Below the pieces are notes generated by a model that had not been told where the DNA came from, did not search any database, and worked only from the letters and a program-made list of their open reading frames with translations. Positions 52,947 through 62,308 of a DNA stretch of 64,000 nucleotides are shown in pieces. The stretch covers positions 2,914,001-2,978,000 of the forward strand of contig NZ_JBEJGY010000004.1 of NCBI RefSeq assembly GCF_040253615.1. The letters are read 5' to 3'. Position 1 is the first letter of the stretch. The number at the start of each line of letters is the position of its first letter. The stretch is from Streptomyces sp. Edi4 (GTDB lineage: Bacteria > Actinomycetota > Actinomycetes > Streptomycetales > Streptomycetaceae). Both the position numbers and the translations under genes were made by a program.

Positions 52947-53741
52947 TCAGGGGCGGGCGCTCGCGTCCAGGTGCGTGGTGAAAGAGAACCGGTCCCCCCG
53001 GTACAGCGTCCGCACCCGCTCCAGCGGCAACCCCCGTGCATCCCGCGAAACCCGGTGAATCAGCAGCATCGGCAACGCCGGCGGCGTACCGATGAGCAGC
53101 GCCTCCCGAGGCGTGGCCAGCACCGTCTCGATGCGTTCGTCGACATCGCCGAGGGTCACGCCGAGCCGGTCGCGCAGATAGGCGTAGAAGGAGGAGTCCG
53201 GCGCGAACTCCGCCTCCAGATCCGGCATGCGGGCCACCGAGGCATACGTACTCTCCAGCCCCACCCGCTCGTCGTCCGCGAGCAGCACCCGCTCCATGTG
53301 CCACACCGGCTCCCCCCGCCGCAGCCCGGTCTCGTCGGCGAGCGCGGGCGGGCAGGGGAAGCGTTCGAGCGTGATGAGATGCCGCCCGGGTTTGCGCCCC
53401 TGACGGCGTACGCCCTCGGTGTAGCTGGCCAGCGACAGGGGCTGTTCCAGCTTGGGCCCCGCCACCACCGTGCCCCGGCCCTGGCGCCGCAGCCTTCCCT
53501 CCAGGACCAGCTCGCGCAGCGCGAGCCGCACCGTCTCACGGGCAACCTCGTAGCGCAGGGCCAGATCACGCTCGGCCGGCAGCAGGCCGCCCTCCCCCAA
53601 CTCGTCGATGAGCAGGGACACTTGGGCCTTGACGAGGTAGTACTTGGGGATGCGCCCGTGCTCGGGGATGCCGGAGCGGACGGGGGCGCCGGGTGCCTGG
53701 TTCTCGGGGTAGCCGGGCAGGGAGTCGTTCTGGTGTGCCAC
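52947..53741 (-). CDS. GntR/HutC-family regulator with UTRA domain (DasR-like)
   Basis: A 264-residue repressor. The N-terminal winged HTH (about 30-100) contains RIPKYYLVKAQVSLLIDEL, LLPAERDLALRYEVARETVRLALRELVLEGRL, and the UTRA domain (110-260) includes SLASYTEGVRRQGRKPG and ALLIGTPPALPMLLIHRVSRD. It resembles DasR and PhnF in length and pattern. The GTG at 53741 has no ribosome binding site, so it may be leaderless. Its position suggests control of the phosphonate operon, whose promoter carries a DasR/PhnF-like box. It could also be a paralogue governing aminosugar genes. Confidence 0.87.
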   Translation of the reverse strand: MAHQNDSLPGYPENQAPGAPVRSGIPEHGRIPKYYLVKAQVSLLIDELGEGGLLPAERDLALRYEVARETVRLALRELVLEGRLRRQGRGTVVAGPKLEQPLSLASYTEGVRRQGRKPGRHLITLERFPCPPALADETGLRRGEPVWHMERVLLADDERVGLESTYASVARMPDLEAEFAPDSSFYAYLRDRLGVTLGDVDERIETVLATPREALLIGTPPALPMLLIHRVSRDARGLPLERVRTLYRGDRFSFTTHLDASARP

Positions 53742-53884
53742 GGGGTCGATGCTCGCACGGGCAGATGAACGCCCGGGGCCGCCGGAACGGGGGCGCTGCG
53801 GAACGGGGACGCCCGGGACGGGACACCCGGGACGTGAGCCCGGAACGGGAACCCGGGCGGGCCGGGGTCTTTGCCGGCGCGGCC

Positions 53885-54676
53885 TCAGTCGCGCCGCCCG
53901 CGCAGCCTGCGCGCCCCGCTCATGAGCGCCGCCCCCACGACGAGCAGCACGGCCGCGGTGAGCGCGAGCCCGGTGAGCGCGCTGCCCCGGCCGGTCGCGG
54001 CGAGCTCGGCGTCGAGTGCGCCCAGCAGATCGTCCTCGGCCACGATGTCGAAGTGGTAGTCGCCGGACTCCCCGACCCACTGGCCGTCGCTCCCCCGGCG
54101 CTGCACGATCGCCGCGTTCGCCGTGACGGGCCCCGGCACGGTGTCGTCGGTGAAGCCGAGCCGCACCCGCACGGTGACGGTTCTGCCCGGGCCGATGACG
54201 AACCCGGCAAAGCCGTCATCGAAGGCGCCGATGTGCTCGTCCAGATCCGTCTTGACGAACGTCACCGGGTGCCGGCGTCCGGTGGCCGGGTCGTCGAACT
54301 CCATCCGCAGCTGGGAGTTGTCCAGCGTGCGGTCCCGGTCGACGAGGACCAGCACCGGGTGGATGCCGTCGCAGGTCTCGCCCGAGGTGTTGGTGAGGCC
54401 GATGGACCACTCCTGGCTTTCGCCGCCGGGGACGTACTCGGCGGGCCCGCCCTGGATCCGCGTGTCCAGCGGGAAGGCGGAGCCGGTCTTCAGGGCGCAC
54501 GGCGCCGGCTTCTCGGCGAGCGGCCGCTCGACGGGCTGGGTGGCGACGACCGGCTTGCGCGGCGCGACATCGTGCCGTCCGGGCGGCAGTCCGCCGTCGT
54601 CGGCCGCCGCGACCCCCGCGAGCGGGACGATCGTGGCGGCGGCCACTGCGGTGGCGAGGGCGGTACGCAGTCGCAT
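53885..54676 (-). CDS. Secreted surface protein with C-terminal membrane anchor
   Basis: A 263-residue protein. Signal peptide 1-25 (ATIVPLAGVAAADD). The ectodomain has beta-sandwich patterns (QEWSIGLTNTSGETCDGIHPVLVLVDRD, GRTVTVRVRLGFTDDTVPG) and a Cys pair. A hydrophobic segment (about 232-252) and a basic tail (RRLRGRRD) end it, like a sorting signal, but no LPxTG is seen. Start ATG 54676; the upstream in-frame region is Arg-rich and not a signal. Related in layout to the protein at 44574. Function unknown. Confidence 0.72.
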   Translation of the reverse strand: MRLRTALATAVAAATIVPLAGVAAADDGGLPPGRHDVAPRKPVVATQPVERPLAEKPAPCALKTGSAFPLDTRIQGGPAEYVPGGESQEWSIGLTNTSGETCDGIHPVLVLVDRDRTLDNSQLRMEFDDPATGRRHPVTFVKTDLDEHIGAFDDGFAGFVIGPGRTVTVRVRLGFTDDTVPGPVTANAAIVQRRGSDGQWVGESGDYHFDIVAEDDLLGALDAELAATGRGSALTGLALTAAVLLVVGAALMSGARRLRGRRD

Positions 54677-54913
54677 GCGGGGCCTTTGCTGCTCGCGGCG
54701 TTCGGGGCTCGGGCTCACGGCCCGGGTTCGGGCCCGGACTTCGGGGCCGCGCCCGGAGCCGGGGCTCCTCGCCGACCGCGGCCGTGGTCCGCGAGCCTGC
54801 CACGCGCCCGCGCCGCATTTCCGGGCGACGCGGCCCGGCGCGGCCACGCGTACCGGTAAGACCGCCCTATCAGCCCAATACCGCCCTATCGGTCCGCCGT
54901 CGCCGCGCTCCTG

Positions 54914-56065
54914 TCAGTGCGCCGTCGCCGCGCTCCTGTCAGTGCGCTTCGCCGCGCTCTCCCGCCGGGGCCCCGGCCCGGCCACGCTCGCGCGGCCGAA
55001 GACGGGGACGAGGACCAGCTGGGCCGCGCCCTCGGCCACCGCGTGCGGGCCCCCGGCCGCCGGAAGGACCGGGACCGCCGGAGCCCCGCCGCGCCGGGCC
55101 CGCTCCTCGACAACCGCGCTCACACCCCGCACGAACGTGTCCTGGTCGGCGGTGACCGTACGCCCGCCGAGCAGGATCTCGTCGATGTCGAGCAGCCCGA
55201 CGAGGTTGGCCGCGCCCACCCCGAGGAAGCGGGCGGCGGCCGCGATGTCCCCCCGGGCGACCGCCGCCAGGCACAGCGCCTCGATGCAGCCGCGCCCCCC
55301 GCACCCGCACGCCGGCCCGCCGAGCAGGATCGTCTGGTGGCCGAACTCGCCCGCCCCCGTACGGGCCCCCCGGTGCAGCGCGCCGCCGAGCACGAGCCCC
55401 GCGCCGAGCCCGCTGCCCAGGTGGAGGTAGGCGAAGGAGCCGTCCCCGGTGCGGTCGCGCAGGGCGAGACCCAGAGCGGCCGCGTTGGTGTCCTTGTCGA
55501 GGAAGACCTTCTGGCCGAGCCGTTCGGCGAGCGCGCCGCGCAGCGGGAAGCCGTTCCAGTGCGGGAAACCGGTGACGCGGTGCAGGATCCCGCCGGCGTG
55601 GTCGAGCGGGCCCGGCATGGCGACGCCCACGCCGAGCACGCGCCGGCCGCCGGTCAGCGCCTCGGCCTCGGCGGCGGCCGCCTCCACCACCCGGGCAGGC
55701 TTCTCGCCGAGGTCCAGCGGTACGGTCCTGGCGCCGACCAGGGTGCCCGCGAGGTCGACGAGGACCGCCGTCAGCTCATCGCGGTCCAGATGGAGCCCGA
55801 TCGCGTGCGCGGCGGAGGGCACCAACTTGAGCACGGTGCGCGGCTTGCCCCCGGTCGAGGCGCGCCGACCCGCCTCGGTGGCCGTGCCCTCGTCCCGCAG
55901 CCGCCCGGTGATCTTGCTGACCGCCTGGGGGGTGAGCCCCGTGCGCTCGGCCAGCTCCAGTCTGCTGATGCCCCGCTCGCCCGCCGCGCGCAGCAGGTCG
56001 AGGACGAGCGCGGCGTTGTGATGGCGCAGCGCCGGCAGATTCACACCCGTATTGCTCCTGTTCAC
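54914..56065 (-). CDS. ROK-family transcriptional repressor
   Basis: A 383-residue ROK protein with an N-terminal winged HTH (about 18-75: ALVLDLLRAAGERGISRLELAERTGLTPQAVSKITGRL) and a sugar-kinase-like domain. Zinc ligands CGCGGRGC and the motif AGEFGHQTILLGGP are present, as in XylR/NagC-type ROK repressors. The C-terminal tail is unconserved. It is divergent from a Gfo/Idh/MocA oxidoreductase, and palindromic GCAAC/GTTGC elements lie between. It probably controls sugar or inositol catabolism by that neighbour. Confidence 0.88.
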   Translation of the reverse strand: MNRSNTGVNLPALRHHNAALVLDLLRAAGERGISRLELAERTGLTPQAVSKITGRLRDEGTATEAGRRASTGGKPRTVLKLVPSAAHAIGLHLDRDELTAVLVDLAGTLVGARTVPLDLGEKPARVVEAAAAEAEALTGGRRVLGVGVAMPGPLDHAGGILHRVTGFPHWNGFPLRGALAERLGQKVFLDKDTNAAALGLALRDRTGDGSFAYLHLGSGLGAGLVLGGALHRGARTGAGEFGHQTILLGGPACGCGGRGCIEALCLAAVARGDIAAAARFLGVGAANLVGLLDIDEILLGGRTVTADQDTFVRGVSAVVEERARRGGAPAVPVLPAAGGPHAVAEGAAQLVLVPVFGRASVAGPGPRRESAAKRTDRSAATAH

Positions 56066-56080
56066 CGACCCATTGTCCCT

Positions 56081-56108
56081 GTTGCTTGCACTTTGGCAAC
56101 AGCGTTGC
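56081..56108. promoter_or_regulatory. GTTGC/GCAAC repeats between ROK and Gfo/Idh genes
   Basis: GTTGC (56081), GCAAC (56096) and GTTGC (56104) form two overlapping inverted repeats in the 56-base divergent gap. They are candidate ROK operators. The ROK ATG is 16 bases to the left and the oxidoreductase ATG 14 to the right, leaving little room for leaders. Confidence 0.5.
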
Positions 56109-56121
56109 TTAAGTGGGACGC

Positions 56122-57336
56122 ATGAAGGACCCCATGAACGCCGGTAACGCCACGACCACCGGGACCGCCGCGAACCCAGGGACCGCCGCGAACCCCGGGA
56201 CCGCCGGGAGCCCAGGGACCACCGCGAACCCCGGGACCGCCGGGAGCCGGAAGAGCGCGCACCCGACCGCCGAGCTCCGCGTGGGACTTGTGGGCTACGG
56301 CCTGGCCGGCTCCGTCTTCCACGCCCCGCTGATCGCCGCGACCGAGGGCCTGGTCCTCGACACGGTCGTCACCTCCAGCCCTGAGCGGCAGGCGCAGGCC
56401 CGCGCCGAGCACGGCGAGCGGCTGTGCTTCGCGGGCAGCCCCGAGGAGCTGTACGACGCGGGGCTCGACCTCGTCGTGATCGCCTCGCCCAACAAGACGC
56501 ACGTGCCGATCGCGACCGGCGCGCTCAAGGCCGGCCTTCCCGTCGTCGTGGACAAGCCGCTGGCCGGCACCGCGGCCGAGGCGCGCGAGCTCGCCGCCCT
56601 CGCCGAGGAGCGCGGTCTGCTGCTCTCGGTCTTCCAGAACCGCCGCTGGGACAACGACTTCCTGACCCTGGAGCGGCTGCTGGCGGACGGCGAACTCGGC
56701 GAGGTCCAGCGCTTCGAGTCACGCTTCGAGCGGTGGCGGCCGCAGCCCAAGGGCGGCTGGCGCGAGTCCGGTGACCCGACGGAGATCGGCGGGCTCCTGT
56801 ACGACCTGGGCAGCCACGTCGTCGACCAGGCGCTCGTCCTGTTCGGCCCGGCGCTGCGCGTCTACGCGGAGGCCGACGTGCGCCGCCCCGGCGCCCAGGC
56901 CGACGACGACACCTTCATCGCGATCACGCACGCGAACGGCGTCCGCTCCCACCTGTACGTCAGCGCGACCACGGCCCAACTCGGCCCGCGCATGCGCGTG
57001 TTGGGCTCCTCGGCGGGTTACGTGAAGTACGGGCTCGACCCGCAGGAGGCGGCCCTGCGCGAGGGCAGGCGTCCCTCGGCGGACGAGCCGTGGGGGGTGG
57101 AACCCGAGTCGCTGTGGGGCCGGGTCGGCAGCGGAGACTCCCCGTTGACCGGCGGCGGATGCCCCGTGCCGACGGAGCCCGGCGACTACCCGGCGTACTA
57201 CGCGGCGATCGCCAAGGCCCTGCGCGAGGGCGGCGAACCGCCGGTCACCGCGCACGAGGCGGCGGCCGCCCTCGACGTCCTGGAGGCGGCCCGGCGCTCG
57301 GCCCGCGAGGGCGTGACGGTGGAGGTGGCGCTGTGA
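56122..57336 (+). CDS. Gfo/Idh/MocA-family oxidoreductase with repeated N-terminus
   Basis: NAD(P)-dependent sugar or inositol dehydrogenase-like enzyme of 404 residues. The first 45 residues are low complexity (ANPGTAANPGTAGSPG units of 15-18 bp). The Rossmann core starts at VGLVGYGLAGSVFHAPLI, and the catalytic Lys is in VVVDKPLAGT with NRRWDNDFLT. GGLLYDLGSHVVDQAL is a family signature. ATG 56122 and 56134 compete with GTG 56113; the predicted promoter leaves almost no leader. The stop overlaps the GTG of the HbpS-like gene, so the two form an operon controlled by the divergent ROK repressor. Confidence 0.87.
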   Translation: MKDPMNAGNATTTGTAANPGTAANPGTAGSPGTTANPGTAGSRKSAHPTAELRVGLVGYGLAGSVFHAPLIAATEGLVLDTVVTSSPERQAQARAEHGERLCFAGSPEELYDAGLDLVVIASPNKTHVPIATGALKAGLPVVVDKPLAGTAAEARELAALAEERGLLLSVFQNRRWDNDFLTLERLLADGELGEVQRFESRFERWRPQPKGGWRESGDPTEIGGLLYDLGSHVVDQALVLFGPALRVYAEADVRRPGAQADDDTFIAITHANGVRSHLYVSATTAQLGPRMRVLGSSAGYVKYGLDPQEAALREGRRPSADEPWGVEPESLWGRVGSGDSPLTGGGCPVPTEPGDYPAYYAAIAKALREGGEPPVTAHEAAAALDVLEAARRSAREGVTVEVAL

Positions 57337-57911
57337 GGGCACGGGACACGACGACGCACCCGGAGCCGGCGGGCGGCGCCCCCGCCGGCTCCGCCTCCCT
57401 GAGCGGCGTGGCCGGCACCGGCACACCCGGGGACGACGTGGCCGCCCTCGAAGCCGAGCAACAGCGCCTGACGCTGCGGCAGTTCACGTACGAGGACGCC
57501 TGGGAACTCGGGATGCTCCTGCGCGCGCTCGCCGTCGAGCGGAACGCGCCGGTCGTGATCGACGTACGGCACGGCGCCCGTACGGTGTTCCGCTGCGCGC
57601 TGCCCGGGTCGAGCGCCGACAACGACGCCTGGATCGACCGCAAGCGCCGGGTCGCCGAACGGTACGGGGCGCCGTCCTTCCTGGTCGGCGCCCGGTTCAG
57701 GGCCAAGGGCACGACGTTCGAAGAGGGGTCGCGCCTGGACCCCGACTCCTACGCCGCGCACGGGGGTTCGTACCCGGTGACGGTCGAGGGCGTCGGGGTC
57801 GTCGGGACGGCGACGGTCTCGGGCCTGCCCCAGGCGCAGGATCACGCCCTGGTGGCCAGGGCGCTCGGCGAACTGCTCGCCGGCACCCGGCCACGGCGGG
57901 ACGGGTCCTAG
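57333..57911 (+). CDS. HbpS/UPF0303-like heme-degrading-domain protein
   Basis: A 192-residue protein of the UPF0303 / HbpS (GlcG) family. The core begins after about 45 low-complexity residues: ALEAEQQRLTLRQFTYEDAWELGMLLRALAVERNAPVVIDV. Repeated GSYPVTVEGVGVVGTATVSGLPQAQDHALVARAL is characteristic. HbpS in Streptomyces binds heme and senses redox state, but many homologues are of unknown role. The GTG overlaps the upstream stop (GTGA), so it is co-translated with the oxidoreductase. Confidence 0.82.
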   Translation: MRARDTTTHPEPAGGAPAGSASLSGVAGTGTPGDDVAALEAEQQRLTLRQFTYEDAWELGMLLRALAVERNAPVVIDVRHGARTVFRCALPGSSADNDAWIDRKRRVAERYGAPSFLVGARFRAKGTTFEEGSRLDPDSYAAHGGSYPVTVEGVGVVGTATVSGLPQAQDHALVARALGELLAGTRPRRDGS

Positions 57912-57913
57912 CG

Positions 57914-57985
57914 TTCTGGCCTTCTGGCCTTCTGGCCTTGTGGCCTTGTGGCCTTCTGGCCTTCTGGCCTTGTGGCCTTGTGGCC
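57914..57985. repeat. 8-bp non-coding tandem repeat
   Basis: Nine consecutive 8-base units, TTCTGGCC (x3), TTGTGGCC (x2), TTCTGGCC (x2) and TTGTGGCC (x2), immediately after the stop of the HbpS-like gene and before the convergent anchor protein gene. The C/G variation follows an ordered block pattern. Confidence 0.9.
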
Positions 57986-58006
57986 GGGGTCTGGCCTTCT
58001 GGCGTC

Positions 58007-59680
58007 CTAACCCAGGCCCTTGGGCTTGCGGGTCACGACATAGGTGACGCCGCCGGCCGCGACGAGGGCCACGGCGAGTCCGCCGTACAGGACCATCGTG
58101 TCGGAGGGCGTACCGGTGTCGGGGAGCTCACCGCCGCCGTTGCTCCCGCCGTCCGTGCCGTACCCGCCGGAGTCGCTGCCGCCGGAATTCCCACCGGAAT
58201 CCCCACCGGTGGTGCCGCCGTTCGTGCCACCGGTGTCACCGCCGGTGTCGCCGCCGTTCGTGCCACCGGTGTCACCGCCGGAGTTGCCACCGTTCGTGCC
58301 ACCGGTGTCACCGCCGTTCGTGCCGCCCGTGGTTCCGCCGGTGGTCGTCTCCTCGGAGTCCGTGGGGCTCGGGGTCGGAGTCGGCGGCTCGGGGGTCGGA
58401 GTGGGCGGTTCGGGGGTCGGAGTCGGAGGCTCGGGGGTCGGAGTCGGCGGCTCGGGGGTCGGAGTCGGGGGTTCGGGAGTTGGCGTAGGAGGTTCGGGGG
58501 TCGGAGTGGGGGGCTCCGGTGTGGGAGTGGGGGGTTCCGGCGTGGGCGTCGGAGGCTCCGGTGTGGGGGTCGGGGGCTCCGGCGTCGGGGTGGGCGGGGT
58601 CGGTGAGGGCTCCGGCTCCTCGCCCCGGCAGCTGGGCAGGTCCCCGTTGAAGGGATAGGCGTGGAACTCCTGCCCGCCCCCACCCCCCACCACGGAGGTG
58701 TGGATGAGCGAACCAACCGTGAAGAAGCGCCCGTTGACGCCGGGCAGCGTGACCGTGGTGGTGCTGTCGGCGTTGCCGACCAGAACGCTGCCGGAGAACT
58801 GCCCGCTGCCGCGCAGCCGGACCGTCCCGGCGTCGGGGAAGTTCCACAACAGCCGGTCGCGCAGAGCGGGCGGGAGCGTACCCATGTACGTGTTGATCTC
58901 GCGCGCCTCACCGGTGAGGTTGACCAGGACGGTGGCCCCGGCGGGGATCCCGGTGAACAAGTACCCCTGCGCGCCGCCGCCCGAGGAGATGAGGTCGAAG
59001 TCGACGTTGAACACCTGGATCGCGGACGTTCCGTCGCCGGTGAACAGCGTCTCGTTGCCGTTGTTGCGCGCGGTGCCGGTGGCAGGCCTCGGCTTGCCGT
59101 CCACGTAGGCGTAACAGTGGCTGGCTGCGGCGAGGCTCGGCCTGAGCCGGGCGTACGGGGCGGCCGCGTCGTCGTCCTGCACGGCCCGGGGCCGGACGGT
59201 GCCGCTGAGCGCCCCGCCGTGGCGTACGACGCCGAAGGTGGACCCCTCTTCGGCGAGGAGGCGTTGGCCGGGGGCGACAGTGACGTCCTTGCCGGTGGTC
59301 AGGAAGTCGGTGCCGTTGTCCGGCGGCACGCGGGAGCCGACGCCGGCGACGCCGACGTTGTAGATCTGGGAGACACCGGCCGCCTTGTGCTGGTCGAAGT
59401 TGCCGAGGACGACGACCTTTCCCTCGGCCTCGGCGGCGGCCTGCCGCACGAGGAAGTCCCCGCCGACGAAGATGTTGATGTTGTTGTCCCGCCCGGCGAG
59501 CGGCCCGTTGTTGTGATCGGGGTAGACCACCGGACAGTTGCTCCCTTTGCAGGGCCCGAGCCCGTCGGGCAACGGATCGGCGACCCCGAGCGTGGCCAGG
59601 GCCCCGACGACGACGGACGCCCCCACGACAACGGCCGAGGCAGTGGCCGCCCTTTTCCGAATTCCTGCCGCATTTCGCAT
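58007..59680 (-). CDS. Choice-of-anchor A family surface protein with LPDTG sorting signal
   Basis: A 557-residue cell-wall-anchored protein. Signal peptide 1-34. An N-terminal choice-of-anchor A domain covers about 55-350 ([66 protein letters not shown]). A Pro/Thr/Glu repeat of 7-residue units (PTPTPEP, 21 bp) follows, then a Gly/Thr/Asn tract. The C-terminus has LPDTG, a hydrophobic segment and RKPKGLG, a sortase signal. A class F sortase is encoded at 43889, but the LPxTG motif is the usual target of other classes. A palindrome covers its start codon. Confidence 0.85.
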   Translation of the reverse strand: MRNAAGIRKRAATASAVVVGASVVVGALATLGVADPLPDGLGPCKGSNCPVVYPDHNNGPLAGRDNNINIFVGGDFLVRQAAAEAEGKVVVLGNFDQHKAAGVSQIYNVGVAGVGSRVPPDNGTDFLTTGKDVTVAPGQRLLAEEGSTFGVVRHGGALSGTVRPRAVQDDDAAAPYARLRPSLAAASHCYAYVDGKPRPATGTARNNGNETLFTGDGTSAIQVFNVDFDLISSGGGAQGYLFTGIPAGATVLVNLTGEAREINTYMGTLPPALRDRLLWNFPDAGTVRLRGSGQFSGSVLVGNADSTTTVTLPGVNGRFFTVGSLIHTSVVGGGGGQEFHAYPFNGDLPSCRGEEPEPSPTPPTPTPEPPTPTPEPPTPTPEPPTPTPEPPTPTPEPPTPTPEPPTPTPEPPTPTPEPPTPTPEPPTPTPEPPTPTPSPTDSEETTTGGTTGGTNGGDTGGTNGGNSGGDTGGTNGGDTGGDTGGTNGGTTGGDSGGNSGGSDSGGYGTDGGSNGGGELPDTGTPSDTMVLYGGLAVALVAAGGVTYVVTRKPKGLG

Positions 59681-59698
59681 TTACGCAATATGCGAAAT
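59672..59698. promoter_or_regulatory. Palindrome over the anchor protein start codon
   Basis: Nine-base arms ATTTCGCAT and ATGCGAAAT with a nine-base spacer; the start codon (59680-59678) lies in the left arm. It could block initiation or bind a regulator. The region is much AT-richer than its surroundings. Confidence 0.5.
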
Positions 59699-59739
59699 TT
59701 GCCACGCGTATCCCCTGAGACACGCACGGAGGCGCCCCA

Positions 59740-60390
59740 TCCGGCGCAGGACCAGAACATCCCGGCCGGACGCCATGCCCCCCCCGGGGCCGGAAGAAGA
59801 CGAGCCGCAAGCCACCCACAGGCGGCCACCTACGCCAACCCGGCAGAACGGGCAGGCGGGCACCACGACCACCGGCCGCCGCGAGCCGGCGAAACGCACA
59901 CCACCCACAGGCGGACGCCTACGCCAACCCGGCCGCACGGGCAGGCAGGTCACCGCAGGCGGGCGCCACGACCACCGGCCGCCGGAAGCCGACGAAACGC
60001 ACGCCCCCACAGGCGGACGCCTACGCCAACCCGGCCACACGGGCAGGCTGGTGGGAAAGCCCGGCCCGCCGCAGGCGGGCGCCGCGTCCACCGGCCACCG
60101 GCCACCGGCCACCGGCCACCGACCACCGACCACCGACCACCGGCCGCCAACGAGACACAAGCCACCCACAGGTGGCCACCTATGCCAACCCGGCAGAACG
60201 GGCGGGCGGGTGGGAAAGCCCGGCCCGCCGCAGGCGGGCGTCGCGACCACCCACCGCCGGGAGCCGGCGAAACGCACGCCACCCACAGGTGGCCGAACCC
60301 GCCAACCCGGCCGCACGGGCGGGCGGGTGGGCAAGGGCAAGGGCCGCAGGCCCAAGCCCCCCACCCCCACCCCCAACCCCGCTGGAAGCG
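59740..60390. repeat. Long degenerate repeat tract
   Basis: Five copies of a core like cacccacaggYggN-cYacgccaacccgg occur at about 59811, 59900, 59999, 60161 and 60279, with spacing from about 90 to 160 bases and pieces such as gggaaagcccggcccgccgcaggcggg. A run of 7-bp units (caccggc / caccgac) lies at about 60098-60145. No coding gene is convincing from 59681 to 60390. Confidence 0.85.
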
Positions 60391-61248
60391 CTACGCCCCC
60401 TTCAACACCTGCCGCTGCCGCCCGAGCCCGGCAACCTCAAGCTCCACCACGTCCCCCTCCCGGAGGTACGGCTTGGGCTCGGCCTGCCCCATGGCCACCC
60501 CCGCAGGCGTACCCGTGTTGATGACGTCCCCCGGGTACAGCGTCATGAACCGGCTGACGTACCGCACGACCTCTGCCACGGAGAAGATCTGCCCCGCCGT
60601 CGACCCGTCCTGCTTCAGCTCGCCGTTGACCCAGAGCCTCAGCGACAGCGCCTGCGGGTCGGGCACCTCGTCCCGGGTGACCAGCCACGGCCCGAGCGGG
60701 TTGAACGTCTCGCAGTTCTTGCCCTTGTCCCACGTGCCGCCGCGCTCCAGCTGGAACTCCCGCTCGGACACGTCGTGCGACACCGCGTACCCGGCGACGT
60801 ACGCCAGCGCGTCCTCGTCCTCGCCCACATACCGCGCGGTGCGCCCGACGACGATGGCCAGCTCGACCTCCCAGTCGGTCTTGACCGACCCGCGCGGCAC
60901 GAGCACCGTGTCGTCGGGCCCGACCACCGTGTCGGCCGCCTTGAGGAAGACGACGGGCTCGGCGGGCGTCGCCGCGCCGGTCTCGGCGGCGTGGTCGTGG
61001 TAGTTCAGCCCGATGCACACGACCTTCCCGATCCCCGCCACCGGCGGCCCGACGCGCACCCCGGCATCAGCGAGCGCGGGCAGCACCCCGGCGCCGGCCG
61101 CGGCCCGTATCCGGTCCAGGGCGAACTCGTCGGCGAGCAGGTCGCCGTCGATGTCCGTCACCAGGCCGGACAGGTCCCGCAGGGTCCCGTCGGCGTCGAG
61201 CAGCGCCGGACGTTCCGCACCGGCGTCGCCTACGCGCAACAGCTTCAT
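60391..61248 (-). CDS. Fumarylacetoacetate hydrolase family protein
   Basis: A 285-residue FAH-fold enzyme. After an N-terminal small domain, the core has VVCIGLNYHDHAAETG, PVVFLKAADTVVGPDD, the metal-binding DWEVELAIVVG, GYAVSHDVSEREFQLERGGTWDKGKNCETFNPLGPWLV and VINTGTPAGVAMGQ. This is the ureidoglycolate lyase / 2-hydroxyhepta-2,4-diene-1,7-dioate isomerase-type subfamily, active on acylpyruvates or diketo acids. The ATG at 61248 is 2-3 bases before an upstream GAGACTGAC-like purine stretch, with weak ribosome binding. Substrate not known. Confidence 0.9.
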   Translation of the reverse strand: MKLLRVGDAGAERPALLDADGTLRDLSGLVTDIDGDLLADEFALDRIRAAAGAGVLPALADAGVRVGPPVAGIGKVVCIGLNYHDHAAETGAATPAEPVVFLKAADTVVGPDDTVLVPRGSVKTDWEVELAIVVGRTARYVGEDEDALAYVAGYAVSHDVSEREFQLERGGTWDKGKNCETFNPLGPWLVTRDEVPDPQALSLRLWVNGELKQDGSTAGQIFSVAEVVRYVSRFMTLYPGDVINTGTPAGVAMGQAEPKPYLREGDVVELEVAGLGRQRQVLKGA

Positions 61249-61382
61249 GGTCAGTCTCCCTATGGTCGAGCGGGGCCCGGCCGATGGGTAGCGGCCATCG
61301 GAGGATCGTCCGATCCTCCAAGGCGGCAGTCCACTCCGCAAGACCCCGTTCACGTACTGGACCGTAACCAGGGCGGCACGTG

Positions 61383-62150
61383 CTAGGCGGCGAGTGCCGC
61401 CGTGGCGGGCGCGGGCAGCATGTGCTGGTAGAGAAAGGCCCGCTCGACGGCGGTCCAGGTGGTGCTGGTCACGACGTAGAGCGCGGCGGCGAGGGGCACC
61501 ACGGCGACCGTGAACAGGGTGCCGAAGGACAGCAGCGGCATGAACTTGCTCATCGCCGCCATCCCCGGCACCGCGTCCTGCCCGCCCGGCGCCACGACGG
61601 GGCTGGCCGCCATCTGCCGCTTCATCCGCCGGTAGTTGAAGGTGGCCACGGCCCCGACGACCGCGAACAGCGCGACATACACGAGCCCGCGCGCGCCGAA
61701 GAACCCGCCGTGCGCGAGCGCGTCCGCCCAGTGCCCGCCGAGCGGCGCCTGGAAGAGGGTGTGGTCGAGCAGACCGTTGGCCCTGCCGCCGATCTCGGTG
61801 CTGGAGAACAGGTGGTAGAGCAGGAAGAACGCGGGCATCTGGAGCAGCCCCGGCAGACACCCCGACATCGGCGACACCTTCTCGGCGGCGTGCAGCTCCA
61901 TGACCGCCTTCTGGAGTGCCTTGCTGTCCTTGCCGTGCTTCTCCCGCAGCGCGGTGATCTGCGGCTTCAACCTGGCCTGCGCCTTGTGACCCCGCGCTGC
62001 CTGCCGCGACAGGGGGTGCACAGCGAGACGTACAAAAGCAGTGAAAAGCATGATCGCGACGGCCGTCGACGCACCGTGGAAGACCGGGTCGAGCAGACCG
62101 GCGAGGTGTTCGGTGAGGTTCGCGAAAGCGCTGAAAAGGGGCGTGAACAT
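61383..62150 (-). CDS. yidC: YidC/Oxa1-type membrane insertase
   Basis: A 255-residue insertase that helps integrate membrane proteins. Helices are at about 28-48, 100-120, 145-170 and 210-235. Family features are TAFVRLAVHPLSRQAARGHKAQARLKPQITALREKHGKD and the cytoplasmic loop, with MSGCLPGLLQMPAFFLLYHLF. It lacks the large periplasmic domain of E. coli YidC, as in Gram-positive homologues. The conserved Arg in the membrane segment (VRLAVH) is present. It is followed upstream by a DUF6412 protein gene, a common pairing. Confidence 0.88.
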   Translation of the reverse strand: MFTPLFSAFANLTEHLAGLLDPVFHGASTAVAIMLFTAFVRLAVHPLSRQAARGHKAQARLKPQITALREKHGKDSKALQKAVMELHAAEKVSPMSGCLPGLLQMPAFFLLYHLFSSTEIGGRANGLLDHTLFQAPLGGHWADALAHGGFFGARGLVYVALFAVVGAVATFNYRRMKRQMAASPVVAPGGQDAVPGMAAMSKFMPLLSFGTLFTVAVVPLAAALYVVTSTTWTAVERAFLYQHMLPAPATAALAA

Positions 62151-62308
62151 GCGGAAGCCCTCCGGGGCGTCTCGTCAGGGATGACACGTGGGCGCACGTG
62201 TGTGACGTGCGGATGCGCGTGCGGTGACGAGCCGGCGGGGCGACGCAGAGCAGCCAGGAAGCCAGAAGGCCAGGAGGCTAGGAAGCGCTGGTGGGGGTGC
62301 GGATGCCC

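Noticed and set aside
59538..60521. 327-codon plus-strand frame through the repeat tract
   Set aside because: It overlaps the anchor protein and FAH genes on the other strand and has only low-complexity repeats; unit lengths vary and do not keep frame in general.
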